A DNA stretch of 64,000 nucleotides from Sipunculus nudus (lineage: Eukaryota; Annelida; Sipuncula; Golfingiida; Sipunculidae). Positions 48,749 to 61,475 of this stretch are shown one piece after another (the stretch's first letter is position 1; the number at the start of each line of letters is the position of its first letter). Where the stretch lies: contig CM049311.1 in the NCBI GenBank assembly GCA_026874595.1, positions 37,964,676-38,028,675 of the forward strand. Direction: 5' to 3'. Under the pieces are notes generated by a model, which searched no databases, was not told where the DNA came from, and saw only the letters and a program-made list of their open reading frames with translations. The position numbers were made by a program, and so were the translations under genes.

Positions 48749-49189
48749 TAGAAGATCTTTGTAGCCACTGAGCTGTAATGGGCTGTTATGGCATATGACT
48801 AAATTCATCTTCCCATAACTCAGCCAAAATTCACTGAACACAGACCATTTGAACAAACATCAGAAAGCACTACCCTACGATCATTTCAGTGTGATATTTA
48901 ACAATTTGGCCATATGGTTTCAGATAAGACGTTTTTTGTAGCCCTCAGTATGATACTGGCACTGATGACCCCCGTACATAAAAAGCTTGATGCAGGTGGC
49001 GCCACCAATACCTCAATTTCAGATATGACTCATGTGACCAACATTGGCATAAAATTTGTTATGATAGCTCCAGCCGTTTCTGAGATTGAAATTTTAATAT
49101 GCTTTTTTAGCTCAGCTGACTGAAAGTCATCTGAGCTATAGCGATCACTCTTTGTCCGTCGTCCCTCTGTCTGTCTGTCCGTCTGTCCG

Positions 49190-51120
49190 TCCGTTAACCA
49201 GGCACAAATCGTAACCGCTGAACCTAGAACCTTGTAACTTGGGATTCTGAGAGGTCCATGAAAAATCTCCTTGGAAACCAGAAATTAGGTCTCTGTTACC
49301 CATATCCTTCGAGCTATGGGGCCCCAAAGTACCCCCCAGAATAGTAAAAAAATTCATACAAAAACTTCAATATCTCAATAACTACAACACTGATGGTCAT
49401 GATTTTTGGCATACATATTGATCATGAGATGTTCCATAAGTTCCTGCAGACTGGTGGCGCCACCTGTATTTTTCGATTTTTTTACAATTTTTTCCTCTAT
49501 TTTTGAGACGTTTATGATGCTGTCATCTGTTAACGTGGCACAAATCGTAACCGCTGGACCTAGAATCTTCATTCTCGACACACTAAGAAACCTTTTAAAA
49601 GTCTCCATGGAAACCATAAATTAGATCTCTGTTACCCATATCCTTCGAGCTATGGGGCCCCAAAGTACCCCCTAGAAAAGTAAAAAATTTCATACAAAAA
49701 CTTCAATATCTCATTAACTACTTGACTGATGGTCATGATTTTTGGCATATGTATTGATCATGAGATGTTCCATCACTTCCTGCCGACTGGTGGCGCAACC
49801 TGAATTTTTCGATTTTTTACAAATTTAAAAATGTGAACAGCTGTTAACAGGGCACAAATCATAAAGACTGGACCTAGAATCTTCATTCTTGACACACTGA
49901 GAGGTCCATAAAAAGTCACCATGGAAACCTGAAATAAGGTCTCTGTTACCCATATCCTTTGAGCTATGGGGGGCTCCCAATAACCCCCCAGAATAATGGA
50001 AAATTTGATAAAAACAAACTGCAACATCTCAATAACTACAACACTGATGGTCATGATTTTTGGCATACATATTGATCAAGAGGTGTTTCATCAGTACCTG
50101 CAGACTGGTGGTGCCACCTGTATTTTTTCAAATTTTCACAATTTTTTTTTCTCTATTTTTGAGACCTTTTAGGATGTAGTTATCTGTCAACAGGGTACAA
50201 ATCGTAAGGACTGGACCTAGAATCTTCATTGTTGACACACAGGGAGACCCATGATAAGTCTCCATGGACACCTGAAATTAGGTCTCTGTTACCTATATCC
50301 TATGAGCTATGGCACTCCAAAGTACAGCTCAGAATAATGGAAAATTTGATACAAAAGCTGAAGTATCTGAACAACTAATGCAGAGATCACCATCATTGTT
50401 TTCATGGATATTGATCATGGAGTGTTTCATCAGTTTCTGCAGACTGGTGGCACCACCTGTATTTGTTCGGGTTTTTTTTTATGAATTTTTGAGACCTTTA
50501 AAGTTATGAACATCTGTTAACAGGGCACAAATCATTAAAACTGGACCTAGAATCTTCATTCTTGACACACAGGGAGACCCATGAAAAGTCTCCATGGAAA
50601 CCTGAAATTAGGTCTCTGTTACCCATATTCTTTAAGCTGTATGGCTCCAAATTACCCCCCAGAATAATGGAAAATTTGATACAAAAACTGCAGTATCTCA
50701 ATAACTACAACACTGATGGTCATGATTTTAGGCATACATATTGATCATGAGCTGTTCCATCAGTTTCTGCAGACTGGGTGCGCCACCTCTATTTTTTTCA
50801 AATTTTTACGATTTTTTTTCTCTTTTTTTGATACCTTTAAAGATGTGGTTATCTGTCAACAGGGTACAAATCGCAACAACTGGATCTAGAATCTTCATTC
50901 TTGTCATGCAAGGAGGCCCATGAAAAGTGCCTGTGGAAACTTAAAATTAGGTCTCTGTTACCCATATCCTTCAAGCTATAGGACTCCGAAGTATCCCTCA
51001 GAATAATGGACAATTTGATACAAAAGCTGAAGTATCTGAACAACTAATGGGGAGATCACCATGATTCTTTGCATGGATATTGATGTTTGTAAGTGTTTTT
51101 ATTAGTTTTTGCAGACTGGT
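49190..51120 (+). repeat. ~333-bp tandem units (core 1)
   Basis: Unit starts near 49194, 49530, 49842, 50187, 50516 and 50852. Ordered boxes: ACAAATCGTAACCGCTGGAC, TCTCTGTTACCCATATCCTT, GAGCTATGGGGCCCCAAAGT, AACTACAACACTGATGGTCA and a GGTGGCGCCACCTG palindrome. Confidence 0.85.
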
Positions 51121-51219
51121 GGAGCCACCTGTATTTTTGTACCCGCCTAAACGAAGTTTTGTGGATACTATGTTTTTGACCGGGTTCCTCCGCCGTTGCC
51201 GCATTCGTTTCCAGAGAGC

Positions 51220-52360
51220 TCCTCTGGGACTTGATTTTATGAGCTTTCCAAGCTCATATCTCGGGAACCGTTTGACTGATCAGGAAATAAAATTTATACT
51301 AATGTAGCCCTTGGATAGCTCTATAACATACACAAAAAATGGTGGCGCCACCTGTAATCATGTTTGCACAGTGTCCATCTGTTCATCTGCCTTTGGTTAA
51401 AATCACTCATATCTCTGCAGTGAATTGACTAATTCACCTGAAATTCGGCATGCATATACATCCTGGATAGCTTTCTTGATTTTATGACAGGTGGCGCCAC
51501 CTACATTCTCATTCACGCTGATGACATCCAAGCTCATATTTCGGGAACCGTTTGACCGATCGGGCCAAAATTTTGCATGTGTATAGATCTAACATAGCTC
51601 TTTATCATATGCTAAACTGGTGGCGCCACCTGCAACCATTTTTGCATAGTGTCTGTCTGTTTGTCTGCCGTGCAATAAAGTCACTCACATCTTGGCAGTG
51701 GTTTGACATATCTGCCTAAAATTTTGCAGTTTTATACATCCTGGATAGCTTTCTTGATTTTATGACACGTGGCGCCACCTTTATTCTAGTTTATGCTGCA
51801 GACATCCAAGCTCATATCTCGGGAACCGTTTGAACGATTGGGCCAAAATTTTGCATGTGTATAGATCTCACATAGGTCTTTATCATACACAAAACTGGAG
51901 GGGCCACCTGCAACCATTTTTGCACATTTTGCACAGCGTCTGTCTGTTTGTCTGCCGTGGCCTAAAATCACTCATTTCTCTGTAGTGGTTTGACATAACT
52001 GCCTAAAATTTTGCAGGTTTATACATCCTGGATAGCTTTCTTGATTTTATGACAGGTGGCGCCACCTACATTCTAGTTAACGCTGCACACATCCAAGCTA
52101 ATATCTCAGGAACCATTTGACCGATTGGGCCAAAATTGTGCTTGTGTTTAGATCTCACATAGGTCTTTATCATACACAAAACTGCAACCATTTTTGCACA
52201 GCATCTGTCTGTTTGTCTGCCGTGGGCTAAAATCACTCATATCCATGTAGTGGTTTGATTTTTCTGCCTAAAATTTTGCATATGTATACAACTTGGACAG
52301 CTTTCTGGATTTGTGGTAGGTTGCACAACCTACATACACATTTAGGCTGCAGACATCCAT
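51220..52360 (+). repeat. ~290-bp tandem units (core 2)
   Basis: Four units with AAGCTCATATCTCGGGAACC, CATGTGTATAGATCTCACAT, CCATTTTTGCACAGTGTCTG and TACATCCTGGATAGCTTTCT boxes and two GGTGGCGCCACC sites per unit. Confidence 0.85.
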
Positions 52361-52662
52361 GCTAATATGCAACATACCTCACTCTGTTTCCCCTTGCCAC
52401 TCAATCCATGCCTCACTTCACCCGTTCCACTCTGATTTTGGCAGATACACGTAGTCACTTGTCGGCTACCCGTATTCTAGTTTTTAAAGTTTACACATTT
52501 TTTCTCTATTTTTCAGATATATAAATACAGACTAAATCTTGGCCTGTTGGTTAATCTGTTTGATGCTTCAGTTGAATGGGTATCTATCATTCTGATGATA
52601 AAATTTCCTTTTGTGAATCTCTTCCCAGTCAGCTGAGCGTCATGACCCATGGGTCACTTGTT

Positions 52663-55600
52663 GGACAGATGACCAAGTTCAACCTTTTGTAACTCAGCCA
52701 AAAATCTCCGAACTGGAATCATTCAAACAAACTTGTGAGAGATTGTTCCAGGGATCATTTCTTTGAAATATTGGACAATTTGGCTGGACAATGTCAGGGA
52801 AGAAGATTTTTAAACCTTTTTTTAGCTTTTTCCCTATAAAATCTAAAAAAACGCAGTTAGAAAAAAAATAAACAAAATCCGATAGTTTTTCCAATGATTG
52901 ATTGTTTGCAAAAAATTTGGTGATGCTAACTCCTACCGTTTTTGGGATAGCTATGGTTAACATACAGACGACGCACTGACGCACAACAGACAACGACCCT
53001 CAAAGGTTTGCTAAAAATGGTCTGTAATTTCTGATACATTCCAGCATTCAGGCCCTCATCCCCTATATTCTCTTGTAAATAGAACCGTGAGAAAAGTGAA
53101 AAAATATGTTTGAACTCCATAAAATAAACCCTTTCAGTAAAATTTCATACAAAAGGCCTTATTCTCAAAACAACTGACTGGTTGTCATGAAAATATGAGT
53201 GTTAAAGGACTTTAAAGATTTTACATCATTTCAAGAAGACTAGTGTAGTAGTGGTTTCACCTACAATTCCTCAATATTTCCATATTATAGTTGTATTTTT
53301 TAAGGATTACAGATTGTAGCTGTCCAGACATCAGTTTATTAAGCACAGATCATAACTGTAGGACTTCTAATGAAAAACCCATTGGAATTGGCCATTAAAA
53401 AAAAGACCTCAATTTGTTTTGTTATACCAAAAGTACACTGACAATCAATGCTGCATGGCTTGTAGTATTACTCTCATAAAACAACAAACTGGCTTTCATA
53501 TCAATATTTTAATAATATTTCTGGTTTCCAAACAACATATATACAAATCATTTCTATTTACAGTATCCTAAAATGATATCTGCACAATGTGGAAAACTAC
53601 AACTGTTATCTGCAGATGTGAAAAGCACAAGAGCATAACATTATTTATTACCCTTCAAATCCTTACATGATTTTGTTAAATAGCATTAAAGTTCTAATTT
53701 ACAAACTCTTTGAGGAAAATATTAATGTTGGTCTCAACAAAACACTGTAACCTGTACACAGTACTGACCTTTCATTTAAGTGTACACTTTGACTCCCTGG
53801 GATATGCATAAAGTGAGCAGCTCACTGATTAAAAGTCCACATGATGAGCGTGAAGATTAACATGATGTGTAAATAAACACAGTGGCATGGCACATAAACC
53901 CCACCAAAAATGGCATGGACTGCATTTACCAGTACAAATACATTATATAGCAGGACTGATGAAAATTGGCCAATATGGAAGATAACGTGTACAGTTTTAA
54001 CATATTTTTTTCTGTTAGCAGTAGATTAATTTCCATGCTTTGATGATGCTTTAAATTGGTCTAGGGCTGTCTTAAGTTGGTCATATCAACCATCAATGGC
54101 CTATATTACTTGGTTCTCTCAGACTTTATCTCCATTTGAAATTATTTTAGATTTTTAACTTTAAGATCAACTTCAGCTGAGCACAGTGACCCAAGGGTCT
54201 CTTGTTTATATGCTACTGTTGTATGTGAGAGAACAATACACACTGGATACAAAGATATCAATTAAGATATGACAGGAATATATGACAATCTGTATGCTTA
54301 ACATGGGTGACTTTTATTATTCACATCTATGTAATCACTGATAATCAGTCATAAACATAACAGTACTACTACAGTATAAAACCAGAGCTAGGCAAATATT
54401 ACAACAAATGATAGCTCTGATTATGTGACAAAAATAATAATTTCATAGATACACCTCTTTTCCAAACAAGACTTTAAACTTCTGAAGAGTTTAGATGTGT
54501 TCCTTTTCCAGTGCACTCTTGTGCCATTCTAAATTTAAGTAGACGTGTACTTCCCGGTATAAATTACACTCCTTACATGTCAGTTATATGCCTCAGTTGT
54601 TCCAGGTCTCCTTCATTTTAACTGCTGCTTTGCATAGCAAGATTCTCCAGGTTTCACCACCAGGGCTCACAGAGAGAAAATAACTGTTATCAGACCAATG
54701 AGAGCATGGTATCACATTGTGCATCCAACTCCCAGCTTCCTGCAACACTCTGCTCTTGTTAGTCTGATTCTTGGCCCTGTGCCAGCTGTAGTGATGAGAC
54801 CCCTAAAAAACTTGCAAAAAAAAAGCAGTGGTTAAAACAAGGGAGATATGGAACATCTGCAGTGTATGACCACTGTATGTGGAGTGAGTGTATAAACATA
54901 TTTCAGACACTTTTCCGTTATTTTCATGGATTCCATTATAGGGATCCAGTGTCCATTCAGCTTATTATCTTGTGATTTCTGAGCTACAATAGGCCTGGGA
55001 TCACTCAGTCTAATACTAGAAGTTCAAGAACCTACTTCTCTAATAGCATAACATTTGTAACCATAGTAACATCTCAAACACCACAGAATACCACAAGCTT
55101 CCTGTCTATAGATAAATGTATCGATTTTGGGGGTTTTTTTTATCCATATGATAATGATGATGATGAATGGGATAAAACTAGCTGACAAAAGTGAAAATAT
55201 TGTTATTTCTGGAAAAAGAATTTGAATATCCTCTGGAATATGTACATGAACTAAAATTTTACAATACCATCACTTAAATCCCATCACATGCTAATTGAGT
55301 TACAGTTCCCTTTCATATGCAAGGTCAGAGGATAGAGAAATTTTACATAAGTTTTATCTTCAGCATTTTTATTATTCATGATATTTATTGATATCCATCC
55401 CCAAGAGCAGTCAAGCTACATACTTATAGCCTGTGGCATCCCTGGGAAAAACTCATATATCTAAAACCAACCCAAAAATTGTTTTAAATTCATATAAGAC
55501 CAAATACATTATTTTCAACCTGGCACAATTTTCTTTATGATGGTGTATTCATTTTTGGCATTTTTTTCATTTTCATGTATATATTTACATTAAATATTTA

Positions 55601-56270
55601 CTTAGTATATTACTGTTAGTAGTGGTACCCAGTAACAGTAGGCCAATTTCTAGTGAACTAATTTAAGCTACATGACAACTTGAATATCTGAGGACATTTT
55701 TATTTTCCTCCATCATGTTTCTATCTACCTTACAACTGAACTATTAAATTTTTTAAATTAAATCTTTTTATTTCATTTTTAAACACAAGGTAGAGAAAAA
55801 AAAACGGTTTGGAGATATAGTCATGTAATTTTATATTAAATGACTAAAATGTGACTTGCTGTTTATGGCCACTTGAAATAGTGTACTATTAAGATATTTA
55901 AAATTTGTCTATAATGTTAAAATATCATATGAAAATAGATGAAAATGAAAAAAATACATATACCATCTGCACAAACCCTGCACCAGGTTTAAAATGATTT
56001 ATAATGTATGGGTCAAATACCATTTTTAAATGACATTTGAGTTTATTTAGAATGAGGGTGTTTTTCAAAGCAATGCAACCTTTAAGGCTATCACATCACA
56101 CCACAGAGTACGTAGAGTTCCCAGGCCACATCTGGTAACTGACTCAAGGATTATCACACAAAGCCCTTGACTTATCAGCCTTGGGCATAAAATTATCACA
56201 ACCAGTCCTGAACCATACACATCAAGTTTCTCCCATTCCAAGAGAATTCTCACTACACAGCCCTGTCAGT
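52663..56270. other. Gene-free AT-rich DNA
   Basis: No conserved exon. It contains a solo right end of the TAGCTCAGC element family at about 54120-54210 (AACTTCAGCTGAGCACAGTG, then ACCCAAGGGTCTCTTGTT) and the inverted copy of the 27457 repeat at 54605-54745. Confidence 0.55.
54605..54745 (-). repeat. Dispersed repeat shared with 27457-27590
   Basis: On the minus strand the blocks ATACCATGCTCTCATTGGTC, AGCCCTGGTGGTGAAACCTG and AGAATCTTGCT recur in the same order as at 27457. Confidence 0.55.
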
Positions 56271-56274
56271 CACC

Positions 56275-56650
56275 AGCTAGCATTCCATGTATGCATATGT
56301 AGAATGTATGTGTGTGTGGTGTGTATAAACATACAGCTAGAAAATAATCAGCCTGTGATTCCTTTAATACGTAAGTTACAAACCCGGATGTAGTAAAGTG
56401 CTGAATGAGTAGAGAAGACTTCTGCCAAAGGAATACCCTGTCATTGACGTCAAATTGTAGGATTCCCCAGTCTGTTACCATGTGTATGTGTTTCAATAGC
56501 TACAGTTAGCAATCACAATGTGCTGCATACAGGTATGTATACTCAAACATACTGCATACACAAACCAGATTATGAAATCACTCCAAGAAAATATACTGTG
56601 TCCCATTCCTAACTGCATGTACACAGAATATACCAACTGGTATCAAAAAC
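56275..56650 (+). repeat. Dispersed TATGCATA-rich repeat (copy 3)
   Basis: Same ordered blocks as 11770-12190: AGCTAGCATTCCATGTATG, CAGCCTGTGATTCC, CTGCCAAAGGAATACCCTG, CCCCAGTCTGTTACCATG and CCTAACTGCATG. Confidence 0.6.
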
Positions 56651-57063
56651 TTTGATGATATCATAAAATAGTGTAACAAAGCAGTGCAAAACACTATGGC
56701 CTATATATATGTTATATATGCACTAAGTCAACGTTTATACAGCTTGCGATTTCTACAATCAGTGTCATGGTGCTTTTAAAACTTCCATGTGTTGTAGGTC
56801 TCTTCCCGGTGTTGTAGGGGAGTCTTGGCCTTGAAGCCTTTGTCTCAGTCTTGGTGGTATATGGCAATAACTTGACTCAGTCTCAGACCTTCCAGCCTCG
56901 GTAACCCAGGCCCAGGCAAGCTTCAGGACCTATTTTATATAGTTTGCTTTCATTTGTTCACATCGACATCTGTTTTAACAGTGGGGTTCTCTAATGGTAA
57001 GCACACTTGATTGACATTGTTGTAGAATTCTGAAACACTTGATTGGAATATAAGGTCACAAAT

Positions 57064-59743
57064 GTGTTGACTTCAGCCAGAATTCAGATATTGAATCTTA
57101 ATATGGCATACTCTTGATTTGGATGGTTGTGAGTCAGACCCGGTCTTAGCCTCAGAGGGCTTGTCTCAATTGGACTCAGTCTAAGCCTCAAAGGGCTGTG
57201 TTGACTTCAGCCAGAATTCAGATATTGAATCTTAATATGGCATACTCTTGATTTGGATGGTTGTGAGTCAGACCCGGTCTTAGCCTCAGAGGGCTTGTCT
57301 CAATTGGACTCAGTCTAAGCCTCAAAGGGCTGTGTTGACTTCAGCCAGAATTCAGATATTGAATCTTAATATGGCATACTCTTGATTTGGATGGTTGTGA
57401 GTCAGACCCGGTCTTAGCCTCAGAGGGCTTGTCTCAATTGGACTCAGTCTAAGCCTCAAAGGGCTGTGTTGACTTCAGCCAGAATTCAGATATTGAATCT
57501 TAATATGGCATACTCTTGATTTTGATGGTTGTGAGTCAGACCCGGTCTTAGCCTCAGAGGGCTTGTCGCAATTGGACTCAGTCTAAGCCTCAAAGGGCTG
57601 TGTTGACTTCAGCAAGAATTCAGATATTGAATCTTAATATGGCATACTCTTGATTTTGATGGTTGTGAGTCAGACCCGGTCTTAGCCTCAGAGGGCTTGT
57701 CGCAATTGGACTCAGTCTAAGCCTCAAAGGGCTGTGTTGACTTCAGCAAGAATTCAGATATTGAATCTTAATATGGCATACTCTTGATTTTGATGGTTGT
57801 GAGTCAGACCCTGTCTTAGCCTCAGAGGGCTTGTCGCAATTGGACTCAGTCTAAGCCTCAAAGGGCTGTGTTGACTTCAGCAAGAATTCAGATATTGAAT
57901 CTTAATATGGCATACTCTTGATTTTGATGGTTGTGAGTCAGACCCGGTCTTAGCCTCAGAGGGCTTGTCTCAATTGGACTCAGTCTAAGCCTCAAAGGGC
58001 TGTGTTGACTTCAGCAAGAATTCAGATATTGAATCTTAATATGGCATACTCTTGATTTTGATGGTTGTGAGTCAGACCCAGTCTTAGCCTCAGAGGGCTT
58101 GTCTCAATTTGACTCAGTCTAAGCCTCAAAGGGCTGTGTTGACTTCAGCCAGAATTCAGATATTGAATCTTAATATGGCATACTCTTGATTTTGATGGTT
58201 GTGAGTCAGACCCGGTCTTAGCCTCAGAGGGCTTGTCTCAATTGGACTCAGTCTAAGCCTCAAAGGGCTGTGTTGACTTCAGCCAGAATTCAGATATTGA
58301 ATCTTAATATGGCATACTCTTGATTTGGATGGTTGTGAGTCAGACCCGGTCTTAGCCTCAGAGGGCTTGTCTCAATTGGACTCAGTCTAAGCCTCAAAGG
58401 GCTGTGTTGACTTCAGCAAGAATTCAGATATTGAATCTTAATATGGCATACTCTTGATTTTGATGGTTGTGAGTCAGACCCGGTCTTAGCCTCAGAGGGC
58501 TTGTCTCAATTGGACTCAGTCTAAGCCTCAAAGGGCTGTGTTGACTTCAGCCAGAATTCAGATATTGAATCTTAATATGGCATACTCTTGATTTGGATGG
58601 TTGTGAGTCAGACCCGGTCTTAGCCTCAGAGGGCTTGTCTCAATTGGACTCAGTCTAAGCCTCAAAGGGCTGTGTTGACTTCAGCAAGAATTCAGATATT
58701 GAATCTTAATATGGCATACTCTTGATTTTGATGGTTGTGAGTCAGACCCGGTCTTAGCCTCAGAGGGCTTGTCTCAATTGGACTCAGTCTAAGCCTCAAA
58801 GGGCTGTGTTGACTTCAGCAAGAATTCAGATATTGAATCTTAATATGGCATACTCTTGATTTTGATGGTTGTGAGTCAGACCCGGTCTTAGCCTCAGAGG
58901 GCTTGTCGCAATTGGACTCAGTCTAAGCCTCAAAGGGCTGTGTTGACTTCAGCAAGAATTCAGATATTGAATCTTAATATGGCATACTCTTGATTTTGAT
59001 GGTTGTGAGTCAGACCCGGTCTTAGCCTCAGAGGGCTTGTCTCAATTGGACTCAGTCTAAGCCTCAAAGGGCTGTGTTGACTTCAGCCAGAATTCAGATA
59101 TTGAATCTTAATATGGCATACTCTTGATTTGGATGGTTGTGAGTCAGACCCGGTCTTAGCCTCAGAGGGCTTGTCTCAATTGGACTCAGTCTAAGCCTCA
59201 AAGGGCTGTGTTGACTTCAGCAAGAATTCAGATATTGAATCTTAATATGGCATACTCTTGATTTTGATGGTTGTGAGTCAGACCCGGTCTTAGCCTCAGA
59301 GGGCTTGTCTCAATTGGACTCAGTCTAAGCCTCAAAGGGCTGTGTTGACTTCAGCCAGAATTCAGATATTGAATCTTAATATGGCATACTCTTGATTTGG
59401 ATGGTTGTGAGTCAGACCCGGTCTTAGCCTCAGAGGGCTTGTCTCAATTGGACTCAGTCTAAGCCTCAAAGGGCTGTGTTGACTTCAGCCAGAATTCAGA
59501 TATTGAATCTTAATATGGCATACTCTTGATTTGGATGGTTGTGAGTCAGACCCTGTCTTAGCCTCAGAGGGCTTGTCTCAATTGGACTCAGTCTAAGCCT
59601 CAAAGGGCTGTGTTGACTTCAGCCAGAATTCAGATATTGAATCTTAATATGGCATACTCTTGATTTTGATGGTTGTGAGTCAGACCCGGTCTTAGCCTCA
59701 GAGGGCTTGTCTCAATTGGACTCAGTCTAAGCCTCAAAGGGCT
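57064..59743. repeat. 134-bp satellite, 20 copies
   Basis: Exactly 134-bp period; 20 units starting with GTGTTGACTTCAGC at 57064, 57198, 57332 and so on to 59610. Identity between units is very high: four positions account for almost all variation. Every unit contains GAATTC. Variant patterns alternate along part of the array, suggesting a 268-bp dimer. Confidence 0.97.
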
Positions 59744-60269
59744 GTGACTCGACCTGTTCATGGCTTCTGATGGTGACTGAAGTACAGTACAGAGATGTAC
59801 CTGTTAACTAGCAGCTGTTATGATATTTTGATTTATAACTTCAGGTTCTAACACTCAGAATGAGGTCTTTGACCTTTATCTAACAATAATGGTGTAACAG
59901 AGACATAATTTTCAGTTTACTTTAGAATATATAAATGTAGAATACAGGTGTAGAATATATAAATAAATCTTGAATTATAAGTCACTACCATTAAGTAATC
60001 AGTTGTCTAAGAAGAACTGTCCATTTGTTGAATCAGAAATCAGGGGTGGATACAGGATTTGAAAATGGAGGGTAGGGGGGTGGGGAGAGAAGAGGTGAAG
60101 AGGTAAGATAGGGGAATTCACCCTCACATAGTGAAGATACATTTTGAAAATCAAGGCTGCAATGGCAAAGTGAGGGGTGGTTTAAATTGCATCAGGATGC
60201 AAAGTCCAGCTCTGTTTTTCGGTATTGTCTGCTTATTGTTGTTTCATTTCACAGTTTTAGGTTGAAAAA

Positions 60270-60308
60270 GGGGAGGGGTGGGGGTTGGGTGAGGGGGGTT
60301 GGGTGGGG
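60270..60308 (+). other. G-quadruplex-forming sequence
   Basis: Six G-runs of three to six residues separated by one or two other bases (GGGGAGGGGTGGGGGTTGGG and on). It meets the usual four-run G4 rule. Confidence 0.7.
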
Positions 60309-60761
60309 TCATGCCCCCACCCTCATGTCTATCTGTAGCACTTTATACTGATGCAATGGTATTTTTTATATAAAATGGCTGTAACTGGTTCCATGAGCTC
60401 AATATTTTCAATAAACATGTAAGTGTTCAGCAAGTTGCAGTTTGACAACAAAAAAAGTGTGTTCATTTGTGCATTGAATTTGTGAATTTATTCAAATCCT
60501 TACACACATTCTCTTTGAGCAAGCTCTATGTCATCACTAAATTCATTAACAGTTAATTAATAGACACAGTGATCAGGACTCACAGAATGCATGTCAAAAA
60601 CTCCCTATAAATTTAAGCTCCACAATAAAATGTACATAAAATACACTGAGCAAATTAATATCCATCTTGTGAGCGACTAAGTGTGTGCGAGTGGGCATGT
60701 AAACATATGAACTCTTGCTCTCATTTGCATTATAATACTTTTTGGCAGTGTTCCATCACAC

Positions 60762-61189
60762 CATCTTCATACCCCCATGTTTGTGGCAGCTACGCTTTCA
60801 CAGAACTTGATTCAGCGAGCCACTCTGGTGTCTATTACATGAATAATGAAAAAGCCTGTTGTAAGTGTTTTGCTGAAATCAAACTGCCAATCAAATCCAA
60901 CTAACAAAATGTAAACAATACACTTTTCACATGCAGTCGGAAAAAGAATCTGTGCACCCGAAACAGGGACAGGATTATATGGCTTTATTTGATTTGACTC
61001 ATTCTGCAAATGCTAAAAGTTTGGTATAGAACTAGAACCAGACATGATCCAGCAGGCTTGTAAAACAAAAATAAACAAGTTATTTGATTGGTTCAACTGC
61101 CTTGTCCATTATTCATAAAACAGACTCCAAAGCGCTGAATAAAGGTCTGTGAAAGCATAGCTGCCACAGACTTTGTAGTATGAAGAGGC
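60762..61189. mobile_element. MITE, 428 bp
   Basis: About 55-bp imperfect inverted ends: left CTTCATACCCCCATGTTTGT and GGCAGCTACGCTTTCACAGA, right TCTGTGAAAGCATAGCTGCC and ACAGACTTTGTAGTATGAAG. A second copy is at 39075-39906. Confidence 0.7.
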
Positions 61190-61475
61190 ACCACAAAGCT
61201 AGGCATGTTGCTGTCAAAGATCATTATGAAATTCTTAGTTCTTCTTGTACAAATGTCATACTAGTAAATAAAATATCCAGTGTATAAAGGGTTATTCACA
61301 AAGGTGATACAATAAGCTAAGCACAGTATTTTGTTATATTTTTTCTTACATTGTTCATCAGTAACAACATCAGTAACTGGCTTGTAGAACTTTTACCACA
61401 TACTACAAAATATACTCCAGTGAAGGATTAAATTGGGATAAGAGATATAGAGGGTTTAACATGAATACATGTATT

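Larger units (their letters stand above)
49105..52662 (+). mobile_element. Tandem-core element with GGTGGCGCCACC palindromes
   Basis: Left end TTTTAGCTCAGCTGACTG and CATCTGAGCTATA, then TCCGTCTGTCCGTCCG; right end CAGCTGAGCGTCATGACCCA then TGGGTCACTTGTT. Core 1 (49190-51120): about six ~333-bp units starting GTTAACAGGGCACAAATCGT. Core 2 (51220-52360): about four ~290-bp units with CTCGGGAACCGTTTGACCGA. Both cores carry GGTGGCGCCACC palindromes. Confidence 0.6.
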
